Shown: piece after piece, positions 47,523 through 60,106 of the stretch | Layout: the number at the start of each line of letters is the position of its first letter | How positions within the stretch are numbered: the first letter of the stretch is position 1 | From: Hsuehochloa calcarea | Taxonomy: Eukaryota; Streptophyta; Magnoliopsida; Poales; Poaceae | Length of the DNA stretch: 64,000 bases | Reading direction: 5' to 3' | Assembly (NCBI GenBank): GCA_036346395.1 | Contig: CM070604.1 | Location: 48,635,662 to 48,699,661, forward strand | Program-made: the position numbers and the translations under genes | The notes under the pieces: generated by a model | What the model was told of the DNA's origin: nothing | Seen by the model: the letters and a program-made list of their open reading frames with translations, nothing else | Databases searched by the model: none

Positions 47523-48301
47523 TGACGAGGATCTAATAATCCTCATTTTATCTTTTATCTGTAATTCTTATTATGGGTAAATATGATGTCACATAGTCCC
47601 CAGAAGTACCCCTTATTTCTATAAGGGAGAGGCCTAACCTTTGATTGTAAGTTCTTCTACAATCACCCCCATAGTCGTAAGTTCTTCTACGACTACATCA
47701 TGGTCGTAAGTCCTTCTACGACCACTACATAGTCGTAAGTTCTTCTACGACTGCTACCTGATCGTAAGTCCTTCTACGACCAGGAAAACTACGACCACCT
47801 TATAATCAAACCTACAGACGGGTAGGTCTAATTGATTAAGGAATCCGAACGGTCTACACGCACTATTATTCCGCGTATTAATGGTGTGTAAATACCCCAT
47901 TATCTCTGGAAGATAATTGCCAGACGGCGTGAAGAAGTCAAGGCGCCGGTAATTACTACCATCATGCGCCCGTTACTACATTAATTAGGCGCATCTTCCG
48001 TAGGACGAAACGGCTACTTCTTCACGACTATATAAGGGCATCAATCAGAGAGATATGGAGGGAAGAGAAGGACAGCAAACAAGGGCTAGTCAAGTAGAAA
48101 CATAAGCACTATTCTCTGTAATAGTTTTAGTCCTTTGCTGGATCATCAAGAATACCATACACACAGGATTAGGGTTATTATTCTCTCCTGAGAAGGCTGA
48201 ACTGCCTAAACATCCGTGTCAATCCACTCGCGTGATCTCATCCTTAGGAGACCCCCCGAATCAAATAATCTTTACGTAAGATCGGTTCTAATACACCGAC
48301 A
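47523..48301 (+). repeat. 5' LTR of the gypsy element
   Basis: TGACGAGGATCTAATAATCC.. to ..TAATACACCGACA, 779 bp. TATATAAGG box near 48029. Contains a five-unit hairpin array (47643-47781). The 3' copy differs by many small indels. Confidence 0.95.
47643..47781. repeat. Hairpin array in the 5' LTR (5 units, 29-30 bp period)
   Basis: 22-nt palindromic units AGTCGTA-AGTTCTTC-TACGACT start at 47643, 47673, 47702, 47731 and 47760. Stems are 7 bp with an 8-nt loop. Stem sequences differ between units (GATTGTA/TACAATC, AGTCGTA/TACGACT, GGTCGTA/TACGACC) while remaining self-complementary; the fifth (GATCGTA/TACGACC) has one G-T type mismatch. Confidence 0.9.
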
Positions 48302-48303
48302 GT

Positions 48304-48321
48304 TGGCGCCGTCCGTGGGGA
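48304..48321 (+). promoter_or_regulatory. Primer-binding site of the gypsy element
   Basis: TGGCGCCGTCCGTGGGGA, two bases after the 5' LTR, the position and TGGCGCC start of a tRNA 3'-end complement. The exact tRNA was not determined. Confidence 0.7.
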
Positions 48322-48373
48322 TCTTCCGGTAATCTCTTGTCAACATACTCTCTTTTTCCAATCTCATGCAAGC

Positions 48374-50800
48374 ATGGCAGGAGGATGGAACGAGGAGAAC
48401 TGGTTCGACTTGGCAGATTACGCAGACGTCGACATGGATGCCGGTTTCGACTACGAGCCGAGTGATGCATCCGCTGATGGTGATGTTCCCTCCGGAGATT
48501 ATTCTCCAGGAAACCATCCCATCAATGGAGTTGAGGAGGGATCCTTATCCCCCACAACGATACGTCCAACAGAGGAGCCAATTCCCTCCAAGGACAAGGG
48601 TCAATCCGACCAGAACCGCACCCAGGAGGACTCACGACACAATGAGAGTTTTTCCTCTAAGTGTCCAAGTTCCCTTAAGGCGGTCCGACACAGTGAGACA
48701 AGTCCCGAAGCCACCATTCCAGACTCCACCAAGATCTTGTGATCCTATCTCTCGTGGTAACTCGAGAGATAGTGGGATCAAGCATGCTTTTCCTACGAAT
48801 ACGACCGGCTCTCCGCAGATCTCATTTGCGGACGGAGACAGTTATAACCCGAGTTCCCCTACCGGAGGGATTACTCCAAGTCGCCAGATGGTGTCTCTCG
48901 AGCACTCCTCAAGCGGGAGGCCTCAAGCGCAAGTGAGAATCATCAACGGAGGTCTTCGCCCTTCCCTCAAATCGAGTCAACCTCATGGAGGACGAAATGA
49001 GAACCCTCCCGAAGATCACGCCCGCGCCTCCTCGTAGTAATGGCAAGGGAACCACCGCGACAGAGAGAACCAACACTGATGAACGCGAGAAAATCCTCGA
49101 CATTCTCGCACTCCACCGAGAAGGCCTCAAAGATCCGACGGGAGGATTTTGAGGCCATCCAAGAAAGAAAATTGCAGCCGTAAGAACTCTGCTGGGCGCA
49201 TTCAATATCGATCCACGGGAGGTACAAGAACTCCAGACATCAACGACTTGCTTGAGAATCCCAATCAAGAGCTTGCTCGAGCGCCAGATACGATCTCTTT
49301 CTTTGAGGAGATTGCGCAAAGGCTTCGAATGTGATGACAAGACTGGAAGTACCTCGTCAACAACATTCGGTGTAGTCGTAGCAATGCGACTTCTTCACTA
49401 CCGATCAATCGAATATTTCTGCGTAGGAATCGACACGGTCATAAGTCACATCGATCTCCTATTCGAGAAATACTTTTCGATCGGTGATGATCAAGTAGCC
49501 CTCAGGAGGTGATCAATCACTACTCCGGCAAAGAAATTCACAACGGTGGATTACGAGGAGTATTCCTCAAGAACCGAGACCTACAATGAGCAGTCACCTG
49601 TTGTCGGGTATCGTCGTATACGATCACTGGCGACATTAACCCTTCTTTCCTACAAAGAAGGCGTCAAGAAGTAATTACGGATGCCGCATTTTCGCCGACC
49701 TTGAAAGATTCATTGCCACCTCATTTTCGACCAGTGAACATGGAGAAATTTGATGGATCTCAAAATCCCATCGAGTTTCTTCAGATATATACAACAGCTG
49801 TCCGAGCAGCAGGAGGAGGAGAGCACGTAATGGCGAATTACCTTCCAAGCGTGCTCGAAGGATCCGCTCGATCATGGTTATTAAACCAACCACTCAGTCG
49901 ATCTACTCTTGGCAACACCTCGTGATCTTCTACAGCAAATTTCCAAGGCACATACAACCGCCCTGGAAAGGAAGACGACTTGCACCGGATCAAACAGAAC
50001 AACAACGAGACTTTGCGTCAATTCATCAAACGCTTTAGTCAGGTTCGTAATTCAATTCCGGAAATTTCTGACTCCTCTGTGATCAGGGCTTTTAAGCAAG
50101 GAGTCCGTAGTAGAAGAATAACAGAGGATATTGCTTTAAATCCTCCCAACACCGTTGCCGAGCTCTTTGAGATGGCCGATCGATATGCAACTGCTTCTGA
50201 GGCAGTCGAGTGGAATAACACTATCGATCGAGAAACACACGCTCTTAGAGAGCCAGGTGAGGTTGGTAAGGACAAAAAAGCAAAAAAGTCCAAGAAGAAA
50301 ATAAAAAGTCAAAAACCACAAACTAGTGGTTTCAAGGAGGTCTTGGCCGTGAAAGATAGAGAGCCCCAAACCATCAAGTCGAACCCTGATCAAGGCAAAG
50401 GTAAGCATACGATCGAAGGAACGACAAACCAAGGTGGTGTCCTTTTCATAAAAAGGAAGGACATGACCTCAGCTCGCCGAGTTTTCCAAAGAAAGCTCGA
50501 GGACTACTACAACAGCAAAGCACCGCTCCCTACTCTCGAGCAGGTAGGACATACGAGTGGTCAAAAGTCGTCAGATGATGAGGAGATGCCATTCCAAGAT
50601 CCGCACCATACCGTTGAGCATATCTATGGAGGATCATCGGCATACGACTCCAAACGACAACTTAAAGCTGCCGGACGAGAGGTAAATTCCATACATACTC
50701 CTCTTGTCAATAAATTACCGAAGTGGTCGGAAGTTACCATCTCTTTTGAGAAGGACGACTGCCCGATCACTATGAGTCGATCAGGTCGATTTCCGATTGT
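48374..50800 (+). pseudogene. Gypsy gag region, frameshifted
   Basis: Starts MAGGWNEENWFDLADYADVD at 48374, an acidic N-terminus that stops at 48740. It continues in other frames to a retrotransposon gag core: EKFDGSQNPIEFLQIYTTAV (about 49745), then YLPSVLEGSARSWLLNQ, then ETLRQFIKRFSQVRNSIPEI (50005) and PNTVAELFEMADRYA. A Lys-rich basic segment (KKAKKSKKKIKSQK, about 50275) follows. Gag packages element RNA into virus-like particles. At least four frame changes are needed to read it through, so it is defective or mis-assembled. Confidence 0.8.
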
Positions 50801-53800
50801 GGTCGAACCCACCATCAACAACTGTCGGGTCAATCGAGTGTTAGTTGATGGTGGTAGTTCTTTAAACATATTATTTACTAAAGCCCTGGGCGAGATGCAA
50901 GTACCGAGGACAAAGGTAAGGCCGGTACGATATTCCTTTCATGGAATCGCATCGGTCTTCACCAAACCCATTGGCCAAGTTTCTCTTCCTTTAACATTTG
51001 GCTCACCAAGTAATTTCAGACGGAGAAAGTCTCCTTTGATGTGGTCGATTTCGATACGGCATATAACGCCATACTCGGACGACCAACTTTGGCAAAATTC
51101 TTAATGGCTACTCATTATGGGTATCAATGTCTTAAGATGCCAGTCCCAAAGGAGTGATCACAATTCAATGTGACAAAAGATGGCGTATAGTCTGCGATCA
51201 CGATCCTCGAGATGGTTGGTCAAATACCAACTCGAGATGAAAGTCACCGACTAGCAAGTCGAAGCCTAAAGTCGCACCAAAGCCGAACGACCAAGTCAAA
51301 GAGGTTCCTCCGACGAGAGAAACCCTCAAGACCGCTCGCATTGGGAGACTTCCGATCCCAAATAGGAAGACGCCTCATTACCTTCCTCCGAGCTAACGCA
51401 GATGTCTTGGCGTGGCAAGCATCCGACATGCCCGAGTCCCTGTGGAGGTGATCGAGCACAAGCTAGCTTTACGGCCTGATAAAGTACCTGTAAAACAAAA
51501 ATTACGAGATTTGCCCCTGATCGACGAGATGCTATTAAATCAGAGTTGGATAAGCTACTTAAAGCAGGCTTTATAAGAGAAGTCAACCACCCAGAGTGGT
51601 TGGCTAACCCTGTAATGGTCAAAAAGTCAAACGGCAAATGGCGTATGTGCGTGGACTTTACTGATCTTAATAAAGCTTGTCCAAAAGATGATTTCCCTTT
51701 ACCTCGTATTGATCAGCTGGTTGATTCAACTGCAGGTTGTGAGATATTAAGTTTTTTAGATGCATATTCTGGATACCACGAGATCAATATGTGTTTAAAC
51801 GATGAAGAAAAGACCGCATTCATTACTCCATTTGGTACCTTTTGCTATGTCAAAATGCCATTTGGTCTAAAGAATGCCGGTGCTTCTTTTCAACGCTTAA
51901 TGCAATCGACTTTTTCATCTCAATTAGGCCGGAATTTGGAAGCCTATGTTGATGATCTAGTCGTAAAAAGCATTAAGAGACTTAATCATATCACCGACCT
52001 ACAAGAAACATTCGACAACCTCAGAAAGCACCATTTAAAACTCAATCCAGAGAAGTGTGTTTGGAATTTCTTCAGGAAAATTGCTTGGATTCCTAGTATC
52101 CGAACGAGGAATCAAGCAAATCTGAAAAATAAAAGCCATCCTCGGATCGCCCTCCAAACACAAAAAGGAAGTCCAAAACTCACTTTGGGTGCATGGCGGC
52201 TTTAAGTCGTTTCATCGCACGACTAGGAGAAAAGGACTACCTTTCTTTAAACTTCTCGGGAGACATGAAGGTTTTGAGTGGTCGAACGAGGCAAACATTG
52301 CTTTGAGGATGTCAAGAGGTATCTTTCGAGTGCTCTGCTCGGTTTCTCCAAAGCGGAAGAGACGCTCTTAATTTACCTAGCCGCCACGCCACGAGCGACA
52401 AGCGCGATCTTGGTCGTAGACGTGAAAACGCACAACGACCGGTTTACTACGTTAGCGAAGTTTTACACGGCCTAAGGAGCGTTACCCTCGTGTCCAAAAC
52501 TTCTATATGCCCTCCTCATGTCTTGAGGAAGCTGCGGCATTATTTTGAGCGCACAAAATAGTCAGGTGCGTCCGAGTTTCCTTTGGGAGCAATCCTCCAT
52601 AATAAGGAAACAATGGGGCGCATGGCAAAATGGTCGATCGAACTTGGGAGTTCGACCTCCATTCGTGTCCCGACGGCCATAAAATCCCGATCTTGGCGGA
52701 CTTTGTCGCGAATGGACAAATCTGAACTGCTTCAGGATCCCGATCTGATTCCCACGACCGGTGGATGATGTACTGACGGGTCACTTACTTTAAGTGGCTC
52801 GGGTCGGGTGGTCTGGTATCTCCTACTGGAGAAACCTTAAAGTATGCCATACAATTAAACTTTCGGGCCACTAACAATGTGGCGAGATACGAAGGTTTGC
52901 TAGGCGGCATACGAGTGCGAAGCACTCTCGATTCGTCGACTACTCGTGAGAGGAGACTCTCAACTAGTCGTGAATCAAATTGGGAAAGAGTACGGTGCTC
53001 TAACTCAACAATGGCTCGGTACTTATCGAAGTCGTAAGCTAGAAAAACATTTTTAGGTTTCGAGGTACAATTTATCCTCGAAGGATAATTTCCTCATGAG
53101 ACCAACTTGCTCGGATGGCTTCTTCCCGATCCATAATACCAAAAGGAGTTTTCTTGGAGCAACTCCAAAAACCGTCTCTGGTCGAAGAACCAGAGACACC
53201 TCCTCTTGAGATGGCCTCATTAGATTACGAGGATACCTGGATGACTCCCATCTACGAGTATCTTTGCAAGGGTTCCAGTGCCAAGATGATCTTGAGGCAG
53301 ATCGATTATCCCGAAAAGCCAAAATGTATACTTTGGTTGAAGGAGTCCTCTATAAACGAGGAACCCAAGGGATACTCATGCGATGCATTCCGCAAAACGA
53401 AGGAATAACACTCCTTCACGATATACACAGTGGCATCTGTGGGACGCATGCTTCCTCTGAGACATTAGTTGGTAAAGCCTTTCGACAAGGTTTTTACCGG
53501 CCTCTGACCATGCGATGCTAAAGAGGTGGTTAAAAAGTGTGTCCAAAGTGCCAATTTCATGGTAGATGAGATACACCAACCGGCTCAAGCATTACAAACA
53601 ATACCTCTTTCTTGGCCTTTTGCGACCTGGGGGCTTGATATCCTAGGACCGTTTCCCAAAGCTCCAGGAGGTTTCGAATTCCTTTTTGTGGCTATTGACA
53701 CGTTCACAAAATGGATCGAAGCTGAACCTGTAACTGGGATAACAACGGAAGCAGCAAAAAGGTTCATGATGAGAAGCGTAATTAGTCGATTTGGAGTACC

Positions 53801-54215
53801 AAGTCGGATAATTACAGACAATGGTAAACAATTCAAGTGCAAAATTTCGTGAATTTTGCGACGAGTTGGGTACCAAGTTATGCTATGCTTCATTGCACAT
53901 CCCCAAAGTAATGGGGCGGTTGAGCGTGCAAGCGGCCAAATAATGCGAGGAATTAAAACTCGAGTCTTGACCCGACTTGTTAGCGCTGGGGCTTGGGTAC
54001 AAGAATTACCTTCCATATTATGGGCAGTTCGTACAACCACCAGTCGAGCAACAGGAGAAACACCATTTTTTCTAGTGTTCGGAGCCGAAGCCATGCTTCC
54101 TCCGGAGCTAAAATTGCGGTCGACACGAGTTGAAACCTTCAACAACTCAGACCAGGAACAACTTCGGCGGATGACATTAACCTACTCAAGAGAGGAGAAA
54201 CCTAGCCTTAATTAG
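50801..54215 (+). pseudogene. Gypsy pol: protease, reverse transcriptase, RNase H, integrase, frameshifted
   Basis: Protease: VNRVLVDGGSSLNILF (about 50830-50880), the DGGS form of the aspartic active site common in plant gypsy elements. Then DTAYNAILGRPTLAKF. RT: WRMCVDFTDLNKACPKDDFP (51640), then FLDAYSGYHEI, and YVDD at 51945-51956. RNase H: MMYTDGSLTLSGSG near 52768. Integrase: zinc-binding HDIHSGICGTHASSETL (53420), WGLDILGPFPKA (53625), ITDNGKQF (53812), HPQSNGAVERA (53898). Frame changes near 51104, 51450, 52205, 52500-52800, 53100 and 53853 break it. Domain order is the Ty3/gypsy one. Confidence 0.88.
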
Positions 54216-55779
54216 TTCGGCGGTCTACCAACAAGCCTGCGCAGATACTATGATCGTAAGGTCCAACCTCGCACCTTCTTTGTAGGTGACTTGGTATTGA
54301 GGCTCGCCAATCCAAGTCTAATCGAATAAACTTTCCCCAAATGGGAAGGTCCTTACGATGGTCGAAGTAACTCGGCGAGGTCGATCGACTAGCGATGGAA
54401 GATGGACGAGTTCTCTCAAACTCTTGGAACATCGACCGATTCACGCAAATTCTATGTGTGATCGATTTCTCGAGCAATAAAAGTCCGAGTTCCTTCTACC
54501 TCTCTTGCCTTATTTTTTGAGTAAAGCTTTTTAATATTTCGACTATGATACAAAAATAGAACTCGCTTTTCTTTACACCGGTCGGCGAGTAACATCATCT
54601 AGTTGAAACTTCTCCTCTCGCATGTGGTTACGCCCCACTAGAAGGAATTTCCTAGCATCGACTCGTTACTCATTTTTTTCGCCAATACAAAGAGCTCGAG
54701 TTCTATCCAATAAATGTTCTCAAAGCCAACTCTTTCAAATCTTAGTTTATTTTTTCATAAATTCAAAAAATATTCTAAGTAGAGTGCACTTTCTTACATT
54801 TGTTCGACCACATTTAGTGTACTCGATTTGTTTTAACTGGTCGAAGGAAGAGACACACCTAGTCGAAGTCTTTCCTCTCTGCATGTGGTCACCCACTAGA
54901 AGGAAACTTCCTAGTGTCGCCGCCTCCTACTTTTGCTCTTGGAAAAGACTTATCAAGTCCACCAAAAAAAGGACGAACGAATGACTAAAGTACTCTAAGA
55001 CGTTTGTTTAACTCAAGTTGTTGTTCTTGGTTTGATTAAACTAGTCAGAGATGGGAACATCACCTAGTCGAAGTCTTTCCTCTCTGCACGTGGTCCTGCC
55101 CACTAGAAGGAACTTCCTAGTGTCGAGTCGTTTTTACTCTTTCGACCGAAGGCTTGACAACCGTAACAAAAGCTATAAGTTAAATAAACCTCTCTTTGTT
55201 TTCAGAAACCCCGTTTCAAACACTATTTATTTAGATTGTCTAAACAATCTAAACAAATAGTCGGGGGCTAGGATAAAGTTATTAATTTGACTTCAATTCT
55301 TAGTCCTTCATTCGTCTTTCATTCGTTTATTATCTTTTGAGTTACTAACTACTCGACAAGATGATTTTCAGGAAATAAGGCGGATCATATATTACTCATC
55401 AACAAAAATTATGCGCCTTACAAAGTAGTTACAAGATTACTCACGAAGGGAGAGCCTAGTGCATTTCCTCATACACCTTTTTTGCCAATTGCATTTCCAC
55501 AATCGACGACTTGCCTCGATTCGGGCGATCGAGTCGGCTTCGATTGGTTTAACATTAAGGCGGGGATCTTGAGCTTTAAGTTTCGCCAAGCGTAACTTCA
55601 CGGCTGACCGATTGCCTCCCTTATTGATTCAAATTGATTAGCCTTGAGTGGTCACCATTTCTTGCAATTTTCCGACTTGTTCTCCAATAGTACTTGTGTG
55701 AGCAAACTATAGTATCTTCTCGAGGAGTTTTTCCTCGAAATGTAGCTCACTAAGCACATTGTTCAGAGAGTGATGTTGC
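54216..55779. other. Non-coding 3' region of the gypsy element after integrase
   Basis: Remainder of pol frame to about 54470, then sequence with a repeated segment: CTCTGCATGTGGTC..CACTAGAAGGAA..TTCCTAGTGTCG appears near 54620, 54880 and 55080. The threefold repeat period is about 200-260 bp. No coding function recognised. Confidence 0.55.
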
Positions 55780-56563
55780 CTTGAAGACTAGTCTTCATCG
55801 ACTCCATCTCTGTTGGGTACAAGTCGAAGCCTCGCTGAAGCTTTTGTTCTCGACCACTTGTTCTGAAAAGAATAATACCGGTCAAACAAAAATACTTCTA
55901 GAGGAACATAACACAAAGATATTTGTAGGTAAAAGCATTTCTTACCTACTAATTGAGAATCCAATTTCTTGACCTCTTCGCGATGGAAAGCAACGGTTTC
56001 AGCATGCTTTTGCTCCCATGCTCTGATGTCCTCTGCATTCATCCTAGCAATGCGGACGGACTCATTGCAGATCAAGGTCTTTGATTGGATTTCAGCCTCA
56101 AGGATTCTCAATTGGGCAGCAATTTCTGAACAAGGAATTGACATTAAAAAAGGGAAAACACTCAAAAAAGGACAACAGGTAAAAAGTTACTTACCTGTTA
56201 CTTGAGTTCTCAGAACCTCAAGTTCTTGATCCTTATTCTTGCTAATGCGGGAAAACTCCTGAATGACCAAAGATTTGTCTCCAACTTCAGTCCGGAGTTT
56301 CCTCATCTCATTTTCTTTATCTGAAGAAGAAATGAGAGTTAGGTAAAGTTAAAACTCAAAAGCAGTCTTAAGTTCAAGACTTCATCGCTTATTTTTCCTG
56401 CAATTTCTTAGATGCGAGACAACCTCTCAAGTCTATCCGAGAGGTTAATACTTCATTCCTTAGCCTCCTCGACTCCTCTTTTTCATAGTCGGCGAATCGG
56501 CTAAGGTCTTTGAATCACCGTTTAACCTACAAAGGACGAGACAGAGATAAAAATCACCAGAAT

Positions 56564-56712
56564 GGTTGTGAGTACTTCTACAACCACCGACCTAGTCGTA
56601 AGTTTTTCTGCGACTACGAATGGTTGTAAGTCTTTCTATGACCACTATCAGTCGTAAGTAGTCGTAAGTTTTTTCTTACGACCAATCCTTTGTCATGAGT
56701 TTCTTCCATGAC
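56564..56712. repeat. Hairpin array in the gypsy 3' region
   Basis: Five units of the same design (GGTTGTG..TACAACC, AGTCGTA..TGCGACT, GGTTGTA..TATGACC, a longer GTCGTAAG..CTTACGACC unit, GTCATGA..CCATGAC). Spacing again near 29 bp. It lies between exons of the antisense gene. Confidence 0.85.
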
Positions 56713-58223
56713 TATTCTCGTAAGACATTATCACAGTATTTAAGTTGAAAACAACTATGGATGATAAGTAACTTACCACCTCTCTCGCCTCATGCAGAGT
56801 AGCTCTTTCTCTGTCTTAGCTCTAAAAGTTGTCGATGATACTCACCGACAACAAACAATTTGCTCGAGCTTTCGCAAAAAGAAAGCAAGAAGAAAGGAAG
56901 AAAAGCCACGATATAAGTATTACAAGATACTTACATTCATAGTCGTCCTAGCAAACGTTGAATATACAAAGTCCGGTCTTTGCGGCTTATCTATCCTCGC
57001 AACTTTGTCCCACCACACCTTCTCAAGGCGCTCGTTATCAAAAGTATTCTCCATATTGGGAATATCTTTGGGATGGGGACTCGGTCACGAGATTTGTGTG
57101 CGTAAGACCCTCTGACGGAGGCAGGACCAAAGAAGTCACCACGTTCGAAATTTTCTCCTTCATTTCAGAACTTCTCTTTGGGTAGGGAAGGAACGCCTCC
57201 TACATTTTCCTTCCCAGTGGTGCGCAGTCGTTCACCACCTTGACCAGAGGCTTCCACACCGCCTCTGTTGTTTCTCGACCTCGGCGATCGTGCGACCACC
57301 TCAACGAATGGCCGCTACCTCAAGAGTCGTAGCTACAATTTCAAAGCAGTGTGAGAGTCACTCAGGGAGTCTCGACTTCATCGGCCACAGGGCCAAGGGT
57401 GATGCTTCGACCACCTCCATTGCTACCTCCCGATGAGTCAAGGGATGGCAATGGACTTCTCGTGGAAGCATTCCCTGGGTCAAGGAGTCTGATGAAATAA
57501 AGAAAAGCAAATCGGGTTGTGAAAAGAAAAAGGTAAATGTCGTTCTTACACTTTAGTACATTTCACATACCTCGCACTCGGTCTTAACCAGAATTTTGGA
57601 GCAATCCTCCCAGCGGAGGACCTCTTCTTCTCCACGACCACGTGCGTCGAGGTTCAACAATTGGCTCATCTACGACCACGTCTGGTCGTAGAGTTGGAAC
57701 AGGGACCAGGGCTCTAGTTCCCTGATCCTCTGGATGGACGAGATCAGTCTCGACCATTCCGAAGCGATCGCCTCACCGTAGGTTGTCGCCGATGCCGCAC
57801 CCTCCTTCATAAAAGACATAAAATCTTTCCAGTTCTCCCTTTCTAGTTGCTTAATAAAACTAGGAGTGGCACCAACTGCGAAAGATTCCGTGTCATAATA
57901 AAAGGGTACCTTAGCCTTGCGAGGTTTACGCTTAAGAGGTTCAGCTGCTTCAACCTCCTCGGCTTCGACGGCTGCGACCTCGGCTTCAGATACAACTACA
58001 GCTGCTGCAGGCCTTGTAGAGAGTCTGGTCGAAAGACCAGAGCTCGAGCTTGCTCCCCCCTTGTCGGCAGATTTTATAAGTCGACGTCTCTTCGTAGGAG
58101 GAGTCGAGCCTTTGTCTTTCGACAACCCAGCGCCAATAGTCATCAGAACGACTTCTTCGTCGTCCTGACGATTTTCCATGCCTACTTTCTGTAAAGCAAA
58201 ACAGAAAAAGAAGAATCACTAAT

Positions 58224-58333
58224 TAGTCGTAAGTTATTTCTACGACTAGAACTAAGTCGTAAGTATTTCTACGACTTTTTATTGATCGTAAGATATTCTA
58301 CGATCACCATTAGTCGTAAGTATCTTCTACGAC
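58224..58333. repeat. Hairpin array inside an intron of the antisense gene
   Basis: Units start at 58224, 58254, 58283 and 58311: three AGTCGTA..TACGACT and one GATCGTA..TACGATC, with loops AGTTATTTC, AGTATTTC, AGATATTC, AGTATCTTC. The intron runs from about 58370 to 58196. Confidence 0.88.
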
Positions 58334-60087
58334 TATAAAGTCCTAAAGAAAGAATCAGACTTTTGATTACCTTTAGGCGCTCTATCCTTTCATCTGCGGA
58401 CAAAGCCGCAATGACTTGAGGAACCGCCCCTCGGAGTGGCGGGGACTTCTCACAGATGAGTCTGACTCTGGAGTCAACCTCAGCCTGTGAAAGATCCGTA
58501 AAGAGATAAAAATATTAGACAAGGTTGGGAAAAACCAAACGGAGAACTAAGTCGACAATTGCTTACCCTCCTCGTAGTCTCTGGTGGGGTCTCCTCTCCC
58601 CGAGTACCTCCACATAGGAGATGCTCGTTTCTTCAGAGGACTGATTCGGCGTGTGATGAAATCCTTCACCACATGCCATCCGGTCAGCCCTTCTTCCTTC
58701 AAGTCCTTAATGGCTTGAATATAAGGGCTGATCCGGCTGATATCTTCGTGGGTTGAATCCCATGAAGATTTCTTTTCAATGACCTTCCCCACGAAAGAAA
58801 GGTCGTCTTCAGAGGTGACCTTCGAAAGAGAACCACCTCTTCCTCCTCCCGACCCACGAAGACCGGGTAAAGCTCTGAATGTACTCCTTCGACTTCGAGT
58901 CGTGGAGCTTGAGACCACGACTTCGGCGATTCGGTTTGTCAAGCCATCCCATAATAATATTGGAGCAAATCGAGATCCGCCTAATCCCAGTGCGCCTCGC
59001 ACAGATACACGAACACACTCAACATGGTAATGGAATTGGGACCTAAGTTCACCGTTCCACCCCAAAGTGTTCGAGTACTCACTTAAGAAAGGGGTGGGCG
59101 GTAATCGAAGGCCGCACTCACAATACGCTTAGAAGGCGGATTTGCCCATTTTCCCCGATGGCGATCTTTGCCGATGCCGAATCCACTTCACGAGCCTTTT
59201 ACGAATCTTCCGGCATCAACCAAGATCTTGATCTTAGCGCATCCATCTCCGATTCCTCCCATTCGAAACTCTCTTGGCCATTTCGCCGTAAGCAAGAAGT
59301 TTTTGATTGGGTTGGCGTGAGAAGATGAAACCGAGTCGAGGACGGAGAAAGCAAGAACTCAAGAACAATGGAGTGATTTGGGGAAAAGTAAAACCCAAGT
59401 CTACCTCTGGTAAGTTTTTATAACAGACGATCTCCGCCGCTCAAAACCGTCTCGCCTATAGGTGCAGTAGGAGTTGGTTGTACCGCCGGAACCGCTTCAT
59501 CGGACAAGTCCGAGAGAGCGGTTGCAATTCCCGGATGGTCCGCTTCGAGAAAAATTAGGTGCGTATCGTCACCCCCAAGCAAAATTACATTCTTGACCAA
59601 GTATTTCTGGTCGAAGGAAGTATCAATCGGAAAGGCTTTTTCTCCGATTCCCCTGCTACGACCACCAGACGGTCGTAGGGGTTTTTACGACTTTTTAGTT
59701 GTAAGCAATCTTCACGGTTGCGATCACTTCGGGAACCGTCTCATCAACAGATCTGTAGAGATTGTTTGCAATTCCCCAGACGGTCTGTTCGAGAAAGTTA
59801 TGTTTGTTTTATCACCTCCAAGTAAAATTACTTTCCTGACCAAGTCTTTCTGGTCAAAGGAAGTATCAATCGGAAGGGTTTTTCTCCGATCGCCCTACTA
59901 CGACTACTACACAGTTGTAGGGGTTCTTATGACTTTTTGATAGTTATAAGCAACCTTCTTGACCAAACAAATTCCTGGTCAAAGTAGCATTCAAATATCG
60001 AAGAGTTCTTCCTTCGACTATTGTTCTACGACATTTTCATGGTCGTAAGACCATTTACGAAACCTTCACCAAGTAAGTTACTTTCAC

Positions 60088-60104
60088 TTGAAGCTGGGGG
60101 GCTA
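60088..60104 (+). promoter_or_regulatory. Polypurine tract of the gypsy element
   Basis: TTGAAGCTGGGGGGCTA directly before the 3' LTR; it primes plus-strand DNA synthesis in the family. Confidence 0.6.
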
Positions 60105-60106
60105 GA

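Larger units (their letters stand above)
55780..59070 (-). pseudogene. Antisense spliced gene of the gypsy element (Transposase_28-like N-part, coiled-coil C-part)
   Basis: Opposite to gag-pol, inside the same element. Exons on the minus strand: about 59065-58567 (GWNGELRSQFHYHVECVRVS.., GLTGWHVVKDFITRRISPLK, RASPMWRYSGRGDPTRDYEE) then GT donor; 58491-58371 (AEVDSRVRLICEKSPPLRG.., SADERIERLK) then GTAATC donor; 58195-57670 (MENRQDDEEVVLM.., PPTKRRRL, then WKDFMSFM); coiled-coil exons at 56330-56195 (MRKLRTEVGDKSLVIQEFS) and 56130-55960 (AAQLRILEAEIQSKTL..). The first part resembles the putative gypsy-type transposon family PF04195. Such antisense genes occur in several rice gypsy elements; function unknown. 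The 57670 stop and missing exons suggest decay. Confidence 0.65.

Noticed and set aside
47643..47781. CRISPR-like regular spacing (22-nt repeats, 29-30 bp period)
   Set aside because: The repeats are palindromic, vary between units and have 7-8 nt spacers; they lie in a plant LTR and no cas genes are present.
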